From contig JADGJL010000214.1 of assembly GCA_027600665.1 (NCBI GenBank), positions 1-31,319 of the forward strand: a stretch of DNA of 31,319 nucleotides, written 5' to 3'. Positions 1 to 11,200 of this stretch are shown here, piece by piece. The position numbers and the translations under genes were made by a program. The stretch comes from Irineochytrium annulatum (Eukaryota > Chytridiomycota > Chytridiomycetes > Chytridiales > Chytridiaceae). The notes under the pieces are model-generated. The model searched no databases, was not told the DNA's origin, and worked only from the letters and a program-made list of their open reading frames with translations. How positions within the stretch are numbered: position 1 is the stretch's first letter; each line of letters starts with the position of its first letter.

Positions 1-792
1 GGGAGCCGCCGGAGGGGCCGGGGGATTGCTGACGGGGCATGGCTTGGTGTAGCGCCTGCACTTGTAGCCATTGCTGTAAAAACGTGTTAGATCATCCACA
101 ACATCGTGAAACTGAGTGCCAACCTGGGAGCTCGGATCAACCATTCCAGCCATGAAAACCATGTCCGACGATGAGGCCGCGGGAGCCTCCTCCTTCACCC
201 GTTTGCCCTTCCCTTCACCGTCACCCTCGGCCTTCCGCTTCTTCTTGCCCTTGCTCTTCGGCTCTTTCACCTTCTCCGCCTGCCCCTCCTTGTCCTTGGG
301 TGCCGCCGCATCCCCTGCCTTCTTCTTGCCCTTCTTCGACTTTTTTGCCTTCGAGCTCGAGGTAACCGGTGCGACGGTCTCCGTGCTCTCCTCCAATGTG
401 ACCGCTGAGCCGCCTTCCTCCAATGCGGCAGACGAGCTGGCCTCCTCCGGTTCCAGCGGGAACGCTTCCTCGGGGAACGTCGCGTCCAGCACCCCTTCCG
501 CCTCGTCCACTTGAAGCACCTCGTCATGCAACCCCAGCACTGGGCCAACCGCGCTGACAACGGTATCACCCAACATCCCGCCCCCGTCCTCCTTCGCAAC
601 CGCTTCAGTGCCCCCGTCCTCGGCATCCTCCTCGACGACCTCGTCAGCGGCGACCTCGTCCTCTTCGTCGTCCGCCGGCAGCGGTTGCGCCCGCCCCTTC
701 CCCTTCCTCGTCGACCTCCTCTCTCCCTTGCGCCCAACGATCATCTGCGAAGCTTTCTCAGCGGCCATTGCAAGAAAGTCCAGCGAGGCCAT
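1..792 (-). CDS. Lysine-rich acidic protein, 3' part beyond the left edge
   Basis: An uninterrupted minus-strand frame of 264 codons starts at the ATG at 792-790 and is still open at base 1, so the gene is partial. An in-frame TAG lies directly before this ATG, which fixes it as the first possible start; a second ATG follows eight codons later. The protein has a short hydrophobic start (MASLDFLAMAAEKAS), a basic patch (RKGERRSTRKGKGR), a long acidic segment rich in Glu, Asp, Ala and Val (about residues 45-150), then lysine-rich blocks such as KKSKKGKKK and KGKKKRK (about 155-205) that resemble nuclear localisation signals. Near the edge the composition turns more ordinary (FHDVVDDLTRFYSNGYK) with two cysteines and a proline run, so a folded domain may begin there. 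I do not recognise the family. A nuclear or chromatin-associated role is only a guess from composition. Confidence 0.55.
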   Translation of the reverse strand, partial: MASLDFLAMAAEKASQMIVGRKGERRSTRKGKGRAQPLPADDEEDEVAADEVVEEDAEDGGTEAVAKEDGGGMLGDTVVSAVGPVLGLHDEVLQVDEAEGVLDATFPEEAFPLEPEEASSSAALEEGGSAVTLEESTETVAPVTSSSKAKKSKKGKKKAGDAAAPKDKEGQAEKVKEPKSKGKKKRKAEGDGEGKGKRVKEEAPAASSSDMVFMAGMVDPSSQVGTQFHDVVDDLTRFYSNGYKCRRYTKPCPVSNPPAPPAAP

Positions 793-2166
793 CTAGCGGC
801 GGCAAGGAGAAGTCCGGGAGCGGAGCGTCCGAGGACCGGCGTGGATCGATCGGCCGTCGGGGGACGGGGGTGATTCCGCCAAAGTCGGGTGGAGGAGGTC
901 GACGCCTACGGAGGACGAGAGCAGCGCTGACAGGTCGACGCAGGGCGTGTCCAGATAGTGGATGGGCGTGAGCGAGTCTTTATCGAAGGAGGCGAAATAG
1001 AGGAGGCGAAATAAAATAGACCAGAGCGACGTGAGGACGGCCGGCACGGCGAAGTACGGTGCTGCGGATTGGTTGAAAAGTGAAAAAAAGTTTGGGCCTG
1101 TCACGGTCCACAACAGAGGAACTCGCCTCAGTCGCACTTGACAAAGCTAATTGATATGCTGATCTGATTGTATTATATCAGTTTTGAAAAATAATGTTGA
1201 GATCGGTGAGATTTATTATGCTAATATGGCTTCCATCCCTCGGAAGGTTTAAACCGCGTTTTGGTTGTCGGCAAAGCAGCAGGTAGACATTCGTCATAGG
1301 GCGAATTGCAGGTCGGTCGTAAGTTGATCACTTGCATCCACACGTCCACATCTTCGTTCTCAAAAGTGCTCCCAAGGGGTCAATCTCTGGAACGGCTATA
1401 GCCGGCATTGGATGCAGGACGATCCAGGGCAGGCGACACGGTGTGCAGCAACGAAATGGTTTGCGCGGATGCCGAATTGATGGCTCACGTGCGCGTGACA
1501 GGCGGCGGCTTCTGACTTGCAGCATAATGGCCAAAACGTACGCCAATGCGTCCATCCTACTTGCGTGGGGCACCGTTGGCTATGGTTGACCGCGTAAACC
1601 TCTTATTTGCCCCGGTCCCGGTGCTTCCTGCATAACGATTCTCGCGCTATCGGACCCTCTTGCTAGCAGACGCCTGTAATGACGAGTCAATTGCGAGTGT
1701 CCCTCGCCGGCCCGCTTGGACGAGGGCCGGCGCATCGCAGGTCAAGTGCTCAACGTTCGTTGCGCTCCTTAGAGAGGTCTTTCTTGCTTTGCCGAGGAAC
1801 GTTGGCAGCCGTTGGTAGCGCGCATGACAGTTGAAGCGTACACTGCGGCTTCAACTGAGGCTCGTTGGTCCACCTGTTGCAACCCTTCTAAACCAGAGCA
1901 GAGTAAGAACAAATATGACGATACGCGTCGCTCACGCATCGAGCCGCACCAGAGCACACTGCGACGATCAATCTATCGTTGTAAGGATAGCGGCGGATGC
2001 AGCCGATGTCCGGCTCGCCATTGCTGCGGCCCCCCAATGACGGCACGCCGTGAGGAAGGACTTACCCCTCGAGAGCAGCGGAGCCGGCCCTGACGGACCG
2101 TCCGCGAGATTTCCCCCGTTACATCACGCATTATCAATGGGGATTGCCGCGGACAACGGGGGGGGT
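793..2166. other. Intergenic region between divergent genes
   Basis: This spacer separates the minus-strand gene starting at 792 from cyclase A starting at 2239. Short frames occur on both strands (for example 1137-793 minus and 1332-1589 plus), but none shows a recognisable domain or splice pattern. An AT-rich stretch lies at about 1141-1230. The sequence at 1588-1600 (CGCGTAAACCTCT) resembles the promoter motif found at 2168 but differs at the ninth base. I see no RNA gene or repeat here. Confidence 0.5.
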
Positions 2167-2167
2167 C

Positions 2168-2176
2168 GCGTAAATC
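2168..2176 (+). promoter_or_regulatory. GCGTAAATC element upstream of cyclase A
   Basis: The 9-mer GCGTAAATC lies 62 bases before the ATG of cyclase A, on the coding strand, inside the longer block CGCGTAAATCCCC. The same 13-base block occurs before the paralogous cyclase C. Exact copies of the 9-mer also precede T1 and T2. Its function is inferred only from position and recurrence. Confidence 0.45.
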
Positions 2177-2238
2177 CCCGCCCCCCGGTGCTGCATCGCT
2201 TGCCTCGACACACACCCCGAATTCGCCACGCACCAACC

Positions 2239-5200
2239 ATGAGCGTCTCCAGCTTCTGCGCGGCCTACGTCCGTCGCGTCGGCGCCGACGCTAGGCTCAA
2301 GCAGCGTGTCTTGTCCCAGCTGTCCGCGGGCCGGGCTTTCGAGGAGGTCGAGGACATGGTCGTGTTTATGGTACGTTTGATCGCGATCGCGGCCTCGACT
2401 CCCGCTCACGGCTCTTGTTTCTCGCAGGTTGATATATCCGGGTACTCTAAGATGTCGGCCGACCTGGTAGGAACGCATTTTGATCACATTGTTCCAGCGC
2501 AAAAATAGCTGACGCAGCCCAGGTGTGCCTCGGGAAGCTTGCCAGCGAGGTGTTGACGCGTTCCGTCGGCGCGTTCTTGGATAATGTACGTAACACTAAT
2601 GTCGCGTGTATTCTGATCTGCCTACCCTTCAGATCATCGGCGTCATTACGCTTTACGACGGTGACATTGTCCGGTTTTTAGGTTCGTGTTATTATCACTT
2701 GGATGCCATGCTAATGGGTTTAACTATTACAGGAGACGCCGTTCTCGTCGCTTTCTCTCAACGCGACCCGGCCGAAGCCTTCAGCAACGTGATCCTCCGC
2801 AGCGTCGCCTGCTGTCTGCATATTGCCAGCCGCTATGGCAGCATGTTGCTAGACTTGTCGCTCGTCGGAGCATCGGATGCTCTCAGCAGCCCGTTCCCTG
2901 AAGAGTTCTTGACGAAGCGTGGGACCGTTGCAAATGAACTCTCTCTCCATTTTGCAATCACGGCGGGCCGCGTTTCACGGCTTATAATCGGGGATCCGAA
3001 ATCACGCATGGATTACTGTATCCAAGGAGCTTGCTTGAAGGACTTGGGCTTCATCCTTGATAGTACGGCTAAAGGTAAGATTCTTGTTGGCATCAAACCG
3101 TCCTTCATTCTGACTTGCGAACAAAACTAGGCGAGATGGGGATATCAGCGCTCGCATTTGCACAGCTTGACGGCACGTTTCAACGTGTCGTGGAAGGGCT
3201 GGGTCCACTCAGGAGTCCCGAAGGCCATTTGCTCTTCACAGTCTCGCACGTAGCTTCGCTTGTCTCAAGCGTTCTCGCTTGCGAAGGTAACAGCACAGAC
3301 AGCGATTTTGATATCGCCGCACGCTTCTTTGTGGATCTGCACTGGAGTCCGCCCGCCGATGCTTATGAGTACAGCTCCCAGTTAGCCGACGTGGATTTCC
3401 TGCGGCACTTTGTGGACCCTTCCATACTTCGGGTTATCGACGCTGAAGCCATCACGACGTACGTGGCGACGGGAGGCTACAACAGCACATCGAAGATAGA
3501 GTCGAGGAGCACGTCGATGACCTCGGCGCAGATTCAGGCAGGGACCAGCAAGTTCGCCTCAGACTTTCGTCAAGTGTCAATCGCCTTTGTCTCTCTGCTC
3601 TTTCCTTTCAACGTGCAAGCCATCCAGCGTGTAGTTGTCTGCTTTTTAGAAGCATTAAAGCTGCATGGAGGTGTCTATCAGCAGTATGCAGGTAAGAGCA
3701 TCTTTAAAACCTTTTTTTTTTCTTCGTTGCGCGACAATGTTAATAATCATTTTCGCAGTCGATGATAAGGGCCAGACCCTGCTCGCAGTGTTCGGACTTG
3801 CGGTGACTTTTTATTTTCTTTTACTGACGCTAAACTTCTACCTCAGTCATTCTCGCACATGAACAACGCAAATCAGTGCGTAAATGCAATGAGGCATTTT
3901 GCGGCCAGCTTGAAAAAAGATGAGAAGGTGGCAATATCGGTGGCGACTGGCGACACACTTTGCACGAAGATTGGAAATCAGTGTCGAAGTGACGCAGGCC
4001 TTCTAGGTAGCGTACCTATAGTGAAATCGATACTTAGAATGCTTTTACTTTTCAGGTGACGTTATCATCACGTCAGCACGCTTGATGAAATTCTCGAAAT
4101 TCAACGACATGCTCATTCTAGACCAAACCACCAACGAAGCCGTCAAGCTGTTGCAAGCAACTGTTGATATAGGCAACGTCAAAGTGAAGGGGAAGGAAGA
4201 CGAAATTCACGTGTACGGCCTGCCGTGGCTTGCCGAGATCGCCTCGGGCGTCCAGCGCACAATGTACGATTATCAGTCGGAGAGGATCATCCTGAAGGAT
4301 AAGTTTAACTCCTGGATGGAAAAGCATGAAAGGGCAGTTATTTTTATTGAGGGGATGAGCGGCATGGGCAAGACGTGCCTTTCAAACTACACAGTTGAGT
4401 TGGCCAAACACAGCGGTGTGCGAGTTTGCCTCATTCAAGGTTTGTTGCATTTTGCCTTCCAGTCCGTGTTAGCGCTGACAAACGTTTGTTTAGGCAATGA
4501 GATCAGCCAGTGGCGTTCATTCAGCGGCATCGAGGTATTGCTTCGCTTTATTTTCAAGACCCGAAAGAAGCGGCATGTTGGGTCAGCGAATGGTCTTCGC
4601 CGTGCGTTCACACAGTCAACGATGTCCTTTGATCACTCCGGTTTCTTTACTCGAAGCGAGTCTGCTGACGCGCTACTGAAAAGCGAGTTTGAGAACTATG
4701 TCAGGGCTTATTTGCTTGATGCCGGCGTCGAAGTCACTCTATCCCCCCTCCTCTCCATGATCTTCCCCGATTTCTACTTCAGTGAGACGTCAAGAATCGA
4801 CATGATGGACGGCCAATCAAAGCACTCCGCTCTTAAAGCGATTGTTTTGAAGATCGTGGCGCACTTTGTTCAGCGCCAGTCGGCTATCTTCATTTTCGAT
4901 GATGTACAGTGGCTCGATCACTATAGCGCTGACATATTACTGGGCCTGGCTCGATCGTGCCCACAGGTCCGAACCAAATTTTTTTTAAAACCATGCTAAA
5001 CATTCTTAGTTATTCTTGCAATTTGTTTCACGTCCCGTTGCAGATTATTCCAATGATTTGTTAAAGGCTTTTGTGCAAAGTTCGGACGCGCACCTTCTTT
5101 TGCTTGGCTTGAAGGAGTCCGAGGCGCTAAGAATGACTGTAAGCAAACGAAGTCATGATGAAGACAGCTAATGAATCGTGGACAGCTCGAAAAATTCCAG

Positions 5201-7553
5201 GGTCTCAACCTGGATATTGCGACGGTGGATGATCGACTAATGAAAGGTTGAGCTTTACGATTGAATACGATTCTTATGATCCTATTCTAGCTATATTCGC
5301 AAAGACAAAAGGAAACCCTCTGTTTTTAGAGATGACAATTGAGGTCGCCATCGCAAGATTCGAGTCCGATTTAAAAGTAGACCAAAATCGGCAGCTCACC
5401 CTTCAGGACCCAACATCGGATCCTGATTCCATTCTCTCCGATCTTGCCTCGGCGATATTATTTCAGTTCGACAGGCTTAGCCCTGTATTTCAACGCATGC
5501 TTCGAGGCGCGTCCGTCCTGGGACAGGTAATACTGCCGCCACATCTCAAGACTAATAATCCCTACAGTATTTCTCCATTTCGCATGTTCTAAAGCTGACG
5601 AACATGCCGATCTCGGAGACCGAAGCACTCCGCATCATTAAAGAAAACGACATATACGACTTCATCACGATCGAGGAGAGTGACGAGGAGATCGGCTCCT
5701 TCTTTCGTCACGTCGGTATCTCCACGGCAATATATGACTCACTCTCATTTGACGAGCGACTGGAAGCCAACGCTTCCGTTGGGAACATGTTTGAGCTTCT
5801 CCTGGATGACAGCAACCGCAGCGCGGTTCTTCCGAGCCTCGAATTTCATTTCTCGAGGACTAGAGAAGTTGACAAGATCGTGACTTACAAGGAAGAACTG
5901 GGGTACGTTCGAACGCCATTACTTTTGAACTAACGTACCGCAGGCTTTTACAAGTACGAAAATACCAGTGTGTGGAAGGCACTCGTGTCTTAGAGTCTTT
6001 GGTGGCTTACGCGTCAAACCTGAGCACTGATGAGGCGAAACAGCTCAGCAGCCCAATAACACCACTACGGAAAGCAAAGTGGTATTCTAGCTTGTGTTCT
6101 GGGCATGCTTTCCTTAAGCGATACCCTTTGGAAAAATTATTTGGGATACAGGCTTTGTCACTTTTAGAAAAAAATCCGTGGCCAAAAACAGAGAAGGAGA
6201 TGCGTCGCGCGTTGAGGGTTCTGAAGTGGCGGGTTGCTGTGGACGTGTTGACCCTTTTGCATGTCAAAAAAAGTTCGCCGGATGTGAGCCCCGAGTCTCA
6301 ACAGAAATGGGATGAAAGTGTCGATCCGGTGCAGATTGAGCATGTGGCCCTAGGAATCATGACTGAATATCTTACGACTGATCAACACTATTCAAAGCTA
6401 GAAGCCTTGTACCTCACGCTGCGCCACGTACATTTTGTTTTGCATCACACAAACGACATAAACGAATGGTAAATATTTTGCTTGGGAAGAAATACTGCTA
6501 AACTGGTCCAGGTGTACCGCGTTGTATAAAGATGCCATTCTTTTGAATGTTTATGCTCCGCAATACTTCAGATCCTTGAAGAAAGCTGGCGACAAGGTCG
6601 ACGCGGGACGGAACCATCCCGCTTATATGTTCTACAAAGGATTGCTGATGCTCAGCGGTCCATCGTACAGGGACTGCATTCCTACGATGATGCAAGGCGC
6701 GGAATTTTGCAAGCTCATCGGTCTAGAGTCCGTGGAGAATGTGCAGTACGTTGTCGCCGGAACGGTGGCGTTTGCGATCGGTGACTTCGCGTTCTTGGAC
6801 GTGGTGATAGAGCCCATCTACAAATCATCAGAGTTTTTGAGAAATGATCACGTGCTGCGAATTCAGTTGACGGACGTGCTTTACCGCGTGGCGCTCGCAA
6901 GAGGGTGCATGGAAATAATCGCGGAATGGGAGGCGGAATTCGGTCGGTTGGCCGAAGTCGAAAGCACCTTTCGCCTGCCGGCAGGACACTTGGAAGGGTT
7001 GGCGGCGTGTAAAGCGCTACTCGAGGGAAACTTTTTAGACTGCCTTCAGCTTATGGAAGTCGTCACGTCGGACCTTCCGCTGATGGATATGTCCACCCTC
7101 AGCGGCACTGCGTTGGCAAGCATACCATTTATCCTTGTTCTACTGGTCGACCCGCCACGATCTGGAGTTGCGACAACGGAACCGCAGCCATTGCCGTGGG
7201 TCGGGAGAGAGCTAATTAGAGTTCGGAAAGTCGTAAATGCACTGCTGGCTTTTACGAAGTTTGTCGGTGTGACTCGACATTCGCCCTTGACTCTGCGATT
7301 GGCGAAGTGGATACATGCGGTCTCAAAGCTTCTCCAACGGCGGCCTGCTTGCACTCTCAGGCTTTTGAAACAGCTGATAGGAGGAAAGCGAAAGGCTGAC
7401 GTTGAAGGCACGAAATTGTTCCACGCTCTATGCCACGGTTTAATCTCGAAGTATACAAGGTCGGAAGCTGAAAAGGTCAACAGTGGAATAATTGCGAGGG
7501 ACGCATTAATGAGCAGCAAGTGCGTGATACTGCTGAAATGGTTGGATGCTTGA
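2239..7553 (+). CDS. Soluble adenylyl cyclase (ADCY10-type), paralogue A
   Basis: Sixteen exons join to 1524 aa: 2239-2370, 2428-2466, 2523-2585, 2633-2681, 2733-3074, 3131-3691, 3759-3802, 3847-4006, 4056-4439, 4494-4966, 5010-5138, 5186-5246, 5291-5526, 5568-5902, 5944-6468, 6512-7553. The order is that of animal soluble adenylyl cyclase (about 1600 aa): cyclase C1 (about 38-205), cyclase C2 (about 354-500), a STAND/AAA-type ATPase and a long helical C-terminus. C1 has both metal-binding Asp motifs, VDISGYSKM (D46) and FLGDAVLVAF (D96). C2 has VDDKGQTLLAVFGL at 396, but GDVIITSARLM (464-474) shows Ile where the catalytic Asn normally sits; the Arg is kept. Walker A is GMSGMGKT (563-570), Walker B IFIFDDVQWLD (from 723), followed by KGNPLFLE (from 819). 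Family members make cAMP from ATP in the cytosol and often respond to bicarbonate. Start 2239 is chosen because cyclase C begins with the same residues, although the frame is open further upstream. Confidence 0.9.
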
Positions 7554-8242
7554 TTGGTATTTTCCCGTATGAGAAAAGTCAGGGGAAATACAACTATATG
7601 CCTTAGCAAAAGCCCTTTTGTGTTGTGCCGGCCGGAGCATGCAAGACTCCGGTGTCAGGCAATTGCCTATAGTCGTCTTATTTCTGTCTCCCATGAATCT
7701 TGAATGCCGTCCGCCAAGTAGCTCGCCGACATCCCAAGCTCACCGAAGTCCTGCTTTTTATGCTGCTTCCTCATTTCTGCCTACGTTGCTAGTCTTCCAC
7801 GCTAACGTCCTTCGTCGGTTTTTTGATTATGCGTTTCGCTCTCGTCTTGAGTCCAGATTCTTATTCTCTTTTTATTCGTGAACTGTGTGCGCGCCATCAC
7901 GACAATTGCTGATTACCATGACCGAATATAGTATCTAAGCACTTGTGGTACCCTGGTCGGTTGCAACCTAGGTATCAGTCTGTAAGCAGTGTGCGTGAGT
8001 GTGTTTATTCGTTTATTCATCTTTGCGCTCCTCTACATCAATCGCACGCGGAACGACGTACGCATAAGCGTCCTAAGGCATTCACGCATCCCCTGAGCGA
8101 ATCACACAGCTCATTCCCAGAGGAAAGGAGACATATATGCACTAAACAATATGCTGCAAACCAAGCCGAAAAGTTAAAGCAAAATTTATAAACACGAGAG
8201 TCGAAAATGAGATGTTGAGAAGTTGCCTGGCGGCATGGCCTG
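7554..8242. other. Spacer between convergent cyclase genes A and B
   Basis: This holds the 3' flanks of cyclase A (plus) and cyclase B (minus). Short frames at 7618-7881, 7943-8191 and 8038-8301 have no recognisable content and do not look spliced. I see no AATAAA signal, repeat or RNA gene. Confidence 0.5.
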
Positions 8243-11200
8243 TTAAACATGGGTAATTCGCAATGCCAGTAAATCCGCCTCAAACCCAGCGCCGATCTCA
8301 TCGAAGTGGCGAAGCATGGTTTCCATCGATGGCGGCTTCTTCAGCGATACTTTCCCAATCCGCGCCGCCCTTATCACCCTTGCCCACATCTGGTTGCGGT
8401 AGAACTCCGACATCCACCCATTTCTGCCTTCGTCAGTGCACTCGGCCTCCATAATATCACAGAATTTTTTGACGGCTCGAGATCTGCCCGCCATCATGTC
8501 TCCGGTTGTAGCAACAAGTCGGCGAAAGAACAGCTTTAGGGGTGTACGGGGATTCCTTTTGGTAAATTGCCAATAATGCTCGAAATTCATTTTTAGCAGA
8601 GGTTGTTGCACGGCCCGTGTTATATCATCCACGTCGCCGGCCAGGTGGAGCAGTAGAACGTCGATTAAGCAGCCAACGAGGTTGAGTAAGTGAATGCTGG
8701 CAAATTGTCGGAGGATGAAGGTCGCGTTTCGGAATTCAGCCATCCGTTCTAGGCACCATGTCATAGTCGTGCTCGCCGCAGCCCTCCGAGTCGGATCTGG
8801 CGAAGTGTGAAAGAAGAGCAGCTGCGCGCAAAGCTTGATAGGGGCATATCGGAACACGACGGTCTCAAAGGTCGCCTGTTTAATTATTACTTGTAATTAT
8901 TTACCGAGTACGACCCCTTCTCACCTCTTCAACAAGACTGTCATCCATCAACCATTGTTGGTACAGCTTCAAAGCGTGCTGTGCGTCACCACGAAAAACT
9001 GCCACCAGCATTGTGACGCCGCTAAAGTAGCGGATGTCCTTATCTTTCTCGTCAAGCGCTTTAAGTTGTTCGACAGCGCATAACGCCTCCTTTTCCATGT
9101 CGGAGAACTTTCCTAAAACAAGGCAGGTGCTCATAATATCATATCGTATCCTTCGAGCAAGCAGGACCAGCTCGACCGACCGCGCCACGATGCTCGCCCA
9201 ACACCACTGTTGGTGCAAGTAGCACTGTTCAAAGTCGCAGTAAAGCGCCGCCATGATGGCTTTGTTGGCTGTAGCGAAGGTGTAGTCCCTGTGAAACAGG
9301 ATGTCGGAACTGAGGGGCGTCAGGTCCATGTTGGCAATCCTGCAAATTGTCTCCGAAGATTTAACAAGGCCGCCCATCGTAGCCCCAAACGCCACCTGTT
9401 GTGATTATATTTAATGAAACAATTCTTGAGAGTGAAAGGTCAGCGCGAGAATATGTACCTGATAAGCCATCGCTGTCACCCGGTAAGGTTGATCGGATTC
9501 GACGAAGAAGCCGAGAAAACATTCCAGAAGTACGATGAGCATAGCATCGAGGCCCGGCGCTTTGGATTGAGCGGCACTAGTTAACATGTACCCGAACATG
9601 TCTGTTATATCTTGAAAACACGCCTTTGTAACGTCTAGTGTTGCCAAGAACGCCTTAGGGAAGAGCTTTCTGAGAAGAATATCAACGGCCACGTGCCGAT
9701 TCGCCTTCGTCATCTTGATCATCCTCATGAATGCAAGGAACCACTTCGCACAAGCTGTGATATTCCTCCATTTCGAAATCATAAAAGCGGGGAACTCGAA
9801 CCCCACGGCCGCAAAGCCTCTGATGCACACTTCAATGACCAGAGGGAATTGCTCTGTTTGCAAATAAAGGATAGCCAGCATTGAGTTCTCGTTTACAATT
9901 TCAACGGGCGTTTGCTTGATGCCTTTGTTGACAGTTTGTAGGATCTCATAAAATTCTAATCCCTAATGGTCATCGGCGTATTAGAGGCTTACGGAGCTAT
10001 AGTGCTCACCTCAACGTGCCGAAAGATGCTGGCGGACGCTGCAAACGCTTTGTAAACGTGCCGATACTTCCGTTCTTGGAGACTCGGGTCGCTTACTCGG
10101 AGCAAATGATATATTAATGGCGTCAATCTACTAGAGTCCTCCTCGGCGACCATCGAGGCCTCAATCGAATTTGCTAAAGCGAGATGAATGCTCTCGGCCA
10201 TCGCAGGCAGGATGGTCGTCAGAATCCCCTGCCTCATAAAGTTGTGGGTGAAGAAGCATTCTCTATTTGATCCCCGCACGAATTGAATGAAGTTAAAATC
10301 ATCGTAGCTTCGGATGAGCTCGCGTGCGTAAGATGCGTTCCAGCTTCCCCCCTTAACGTCTCTTGTGATAGCCGCTGTTTCCTCGAGGTTAAACTGCATT
10401 CCTATAAAGCGCATTAATTATCACACGAGGCTAAGAGTTTAAACCTGCGATCGCGGCAACTTCGAGGAAGTCCTGAAGGATGGGGTTCACTTTATCATAT
10501 CTTAATGCATTAACTAGGTTCTTGTGGACAAATCTTACTGAGCGACAACGGCCGCGGCGGCATCTTTAGGAATTTCGATTGTTCCTCCCGACAAACTCGT
10601 GCCTCGGCCAAGGACCTCCAGGTCCTCGCCGGATTTAAGTATGTTACACATCATTGTTGCCGCCATTGGGTTCCCTATTAAATAAAAGAATGAACATTCT
10701 ACAGACTTGTACACAAATGTAAGGTGGTACCTTGAGCCAAATCGAATACCTTCTTTGATACATCAACGACAAGTTCTGGCGTCTTTAATTTTTCCCCGAG
10801 AATGTGATGAGCTATTTTAATTATATCTTCGAGCGTAAGTGCCGACAGCTGCAAGTGCAGGACGCCTGAAAGACTCGATATGTCCTCTAAGCTTTTCTTC
10901 ACAGATGGTTTCAGCTCCTTGTTAAGCATTAGATCATTCTTGTGAGGAGCAAAAGCATGCCTGTGCTGGCCGAGACATGACCATAAAGAATACGAATGGG
11001 CATTGCTTCATGATATCAACGGTAAGCTCCAACGTGATCGAATCCTAGCTTAATTAGCATACATGTGATGCTATTTTGTCAAACCATCCATTGCATATCA
11101 TCCAGAATGATGACCACCTTTTCATCCAGATGGTTGGTCAGCGCTTTCAACGTCCTAATTATCATGGCATTTATTCCTGCCTGGACGTCGCTTTTTAGGG

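Noticed and set aside
116..873. Long plus-strand and alternate minus-strand frames opposite the lysine-rich gene
   Set aside because: They are Ser/Pro- or Arg-rich translations of the antisense of Lys/Glu/Ala codons, as expected for shadow frames in GC-rich coding DNA.
793..1137. Minus-strand frame with a hydrophobic start, upstream of the left-edge gene
   Set aside because: It ends in a stop immediately upstream of the left-edge gene, shows no domain or convincing splice sites, and probably lies in a promoter or 5' untranslated region.
2050..2238. In-frame upstream ATGs before cyclase A
   Set aside because: The frame is open, but paralogue C starts at the same MSVSSF residues and its upstream frame is closed, so the extension is unlikely to be translated.
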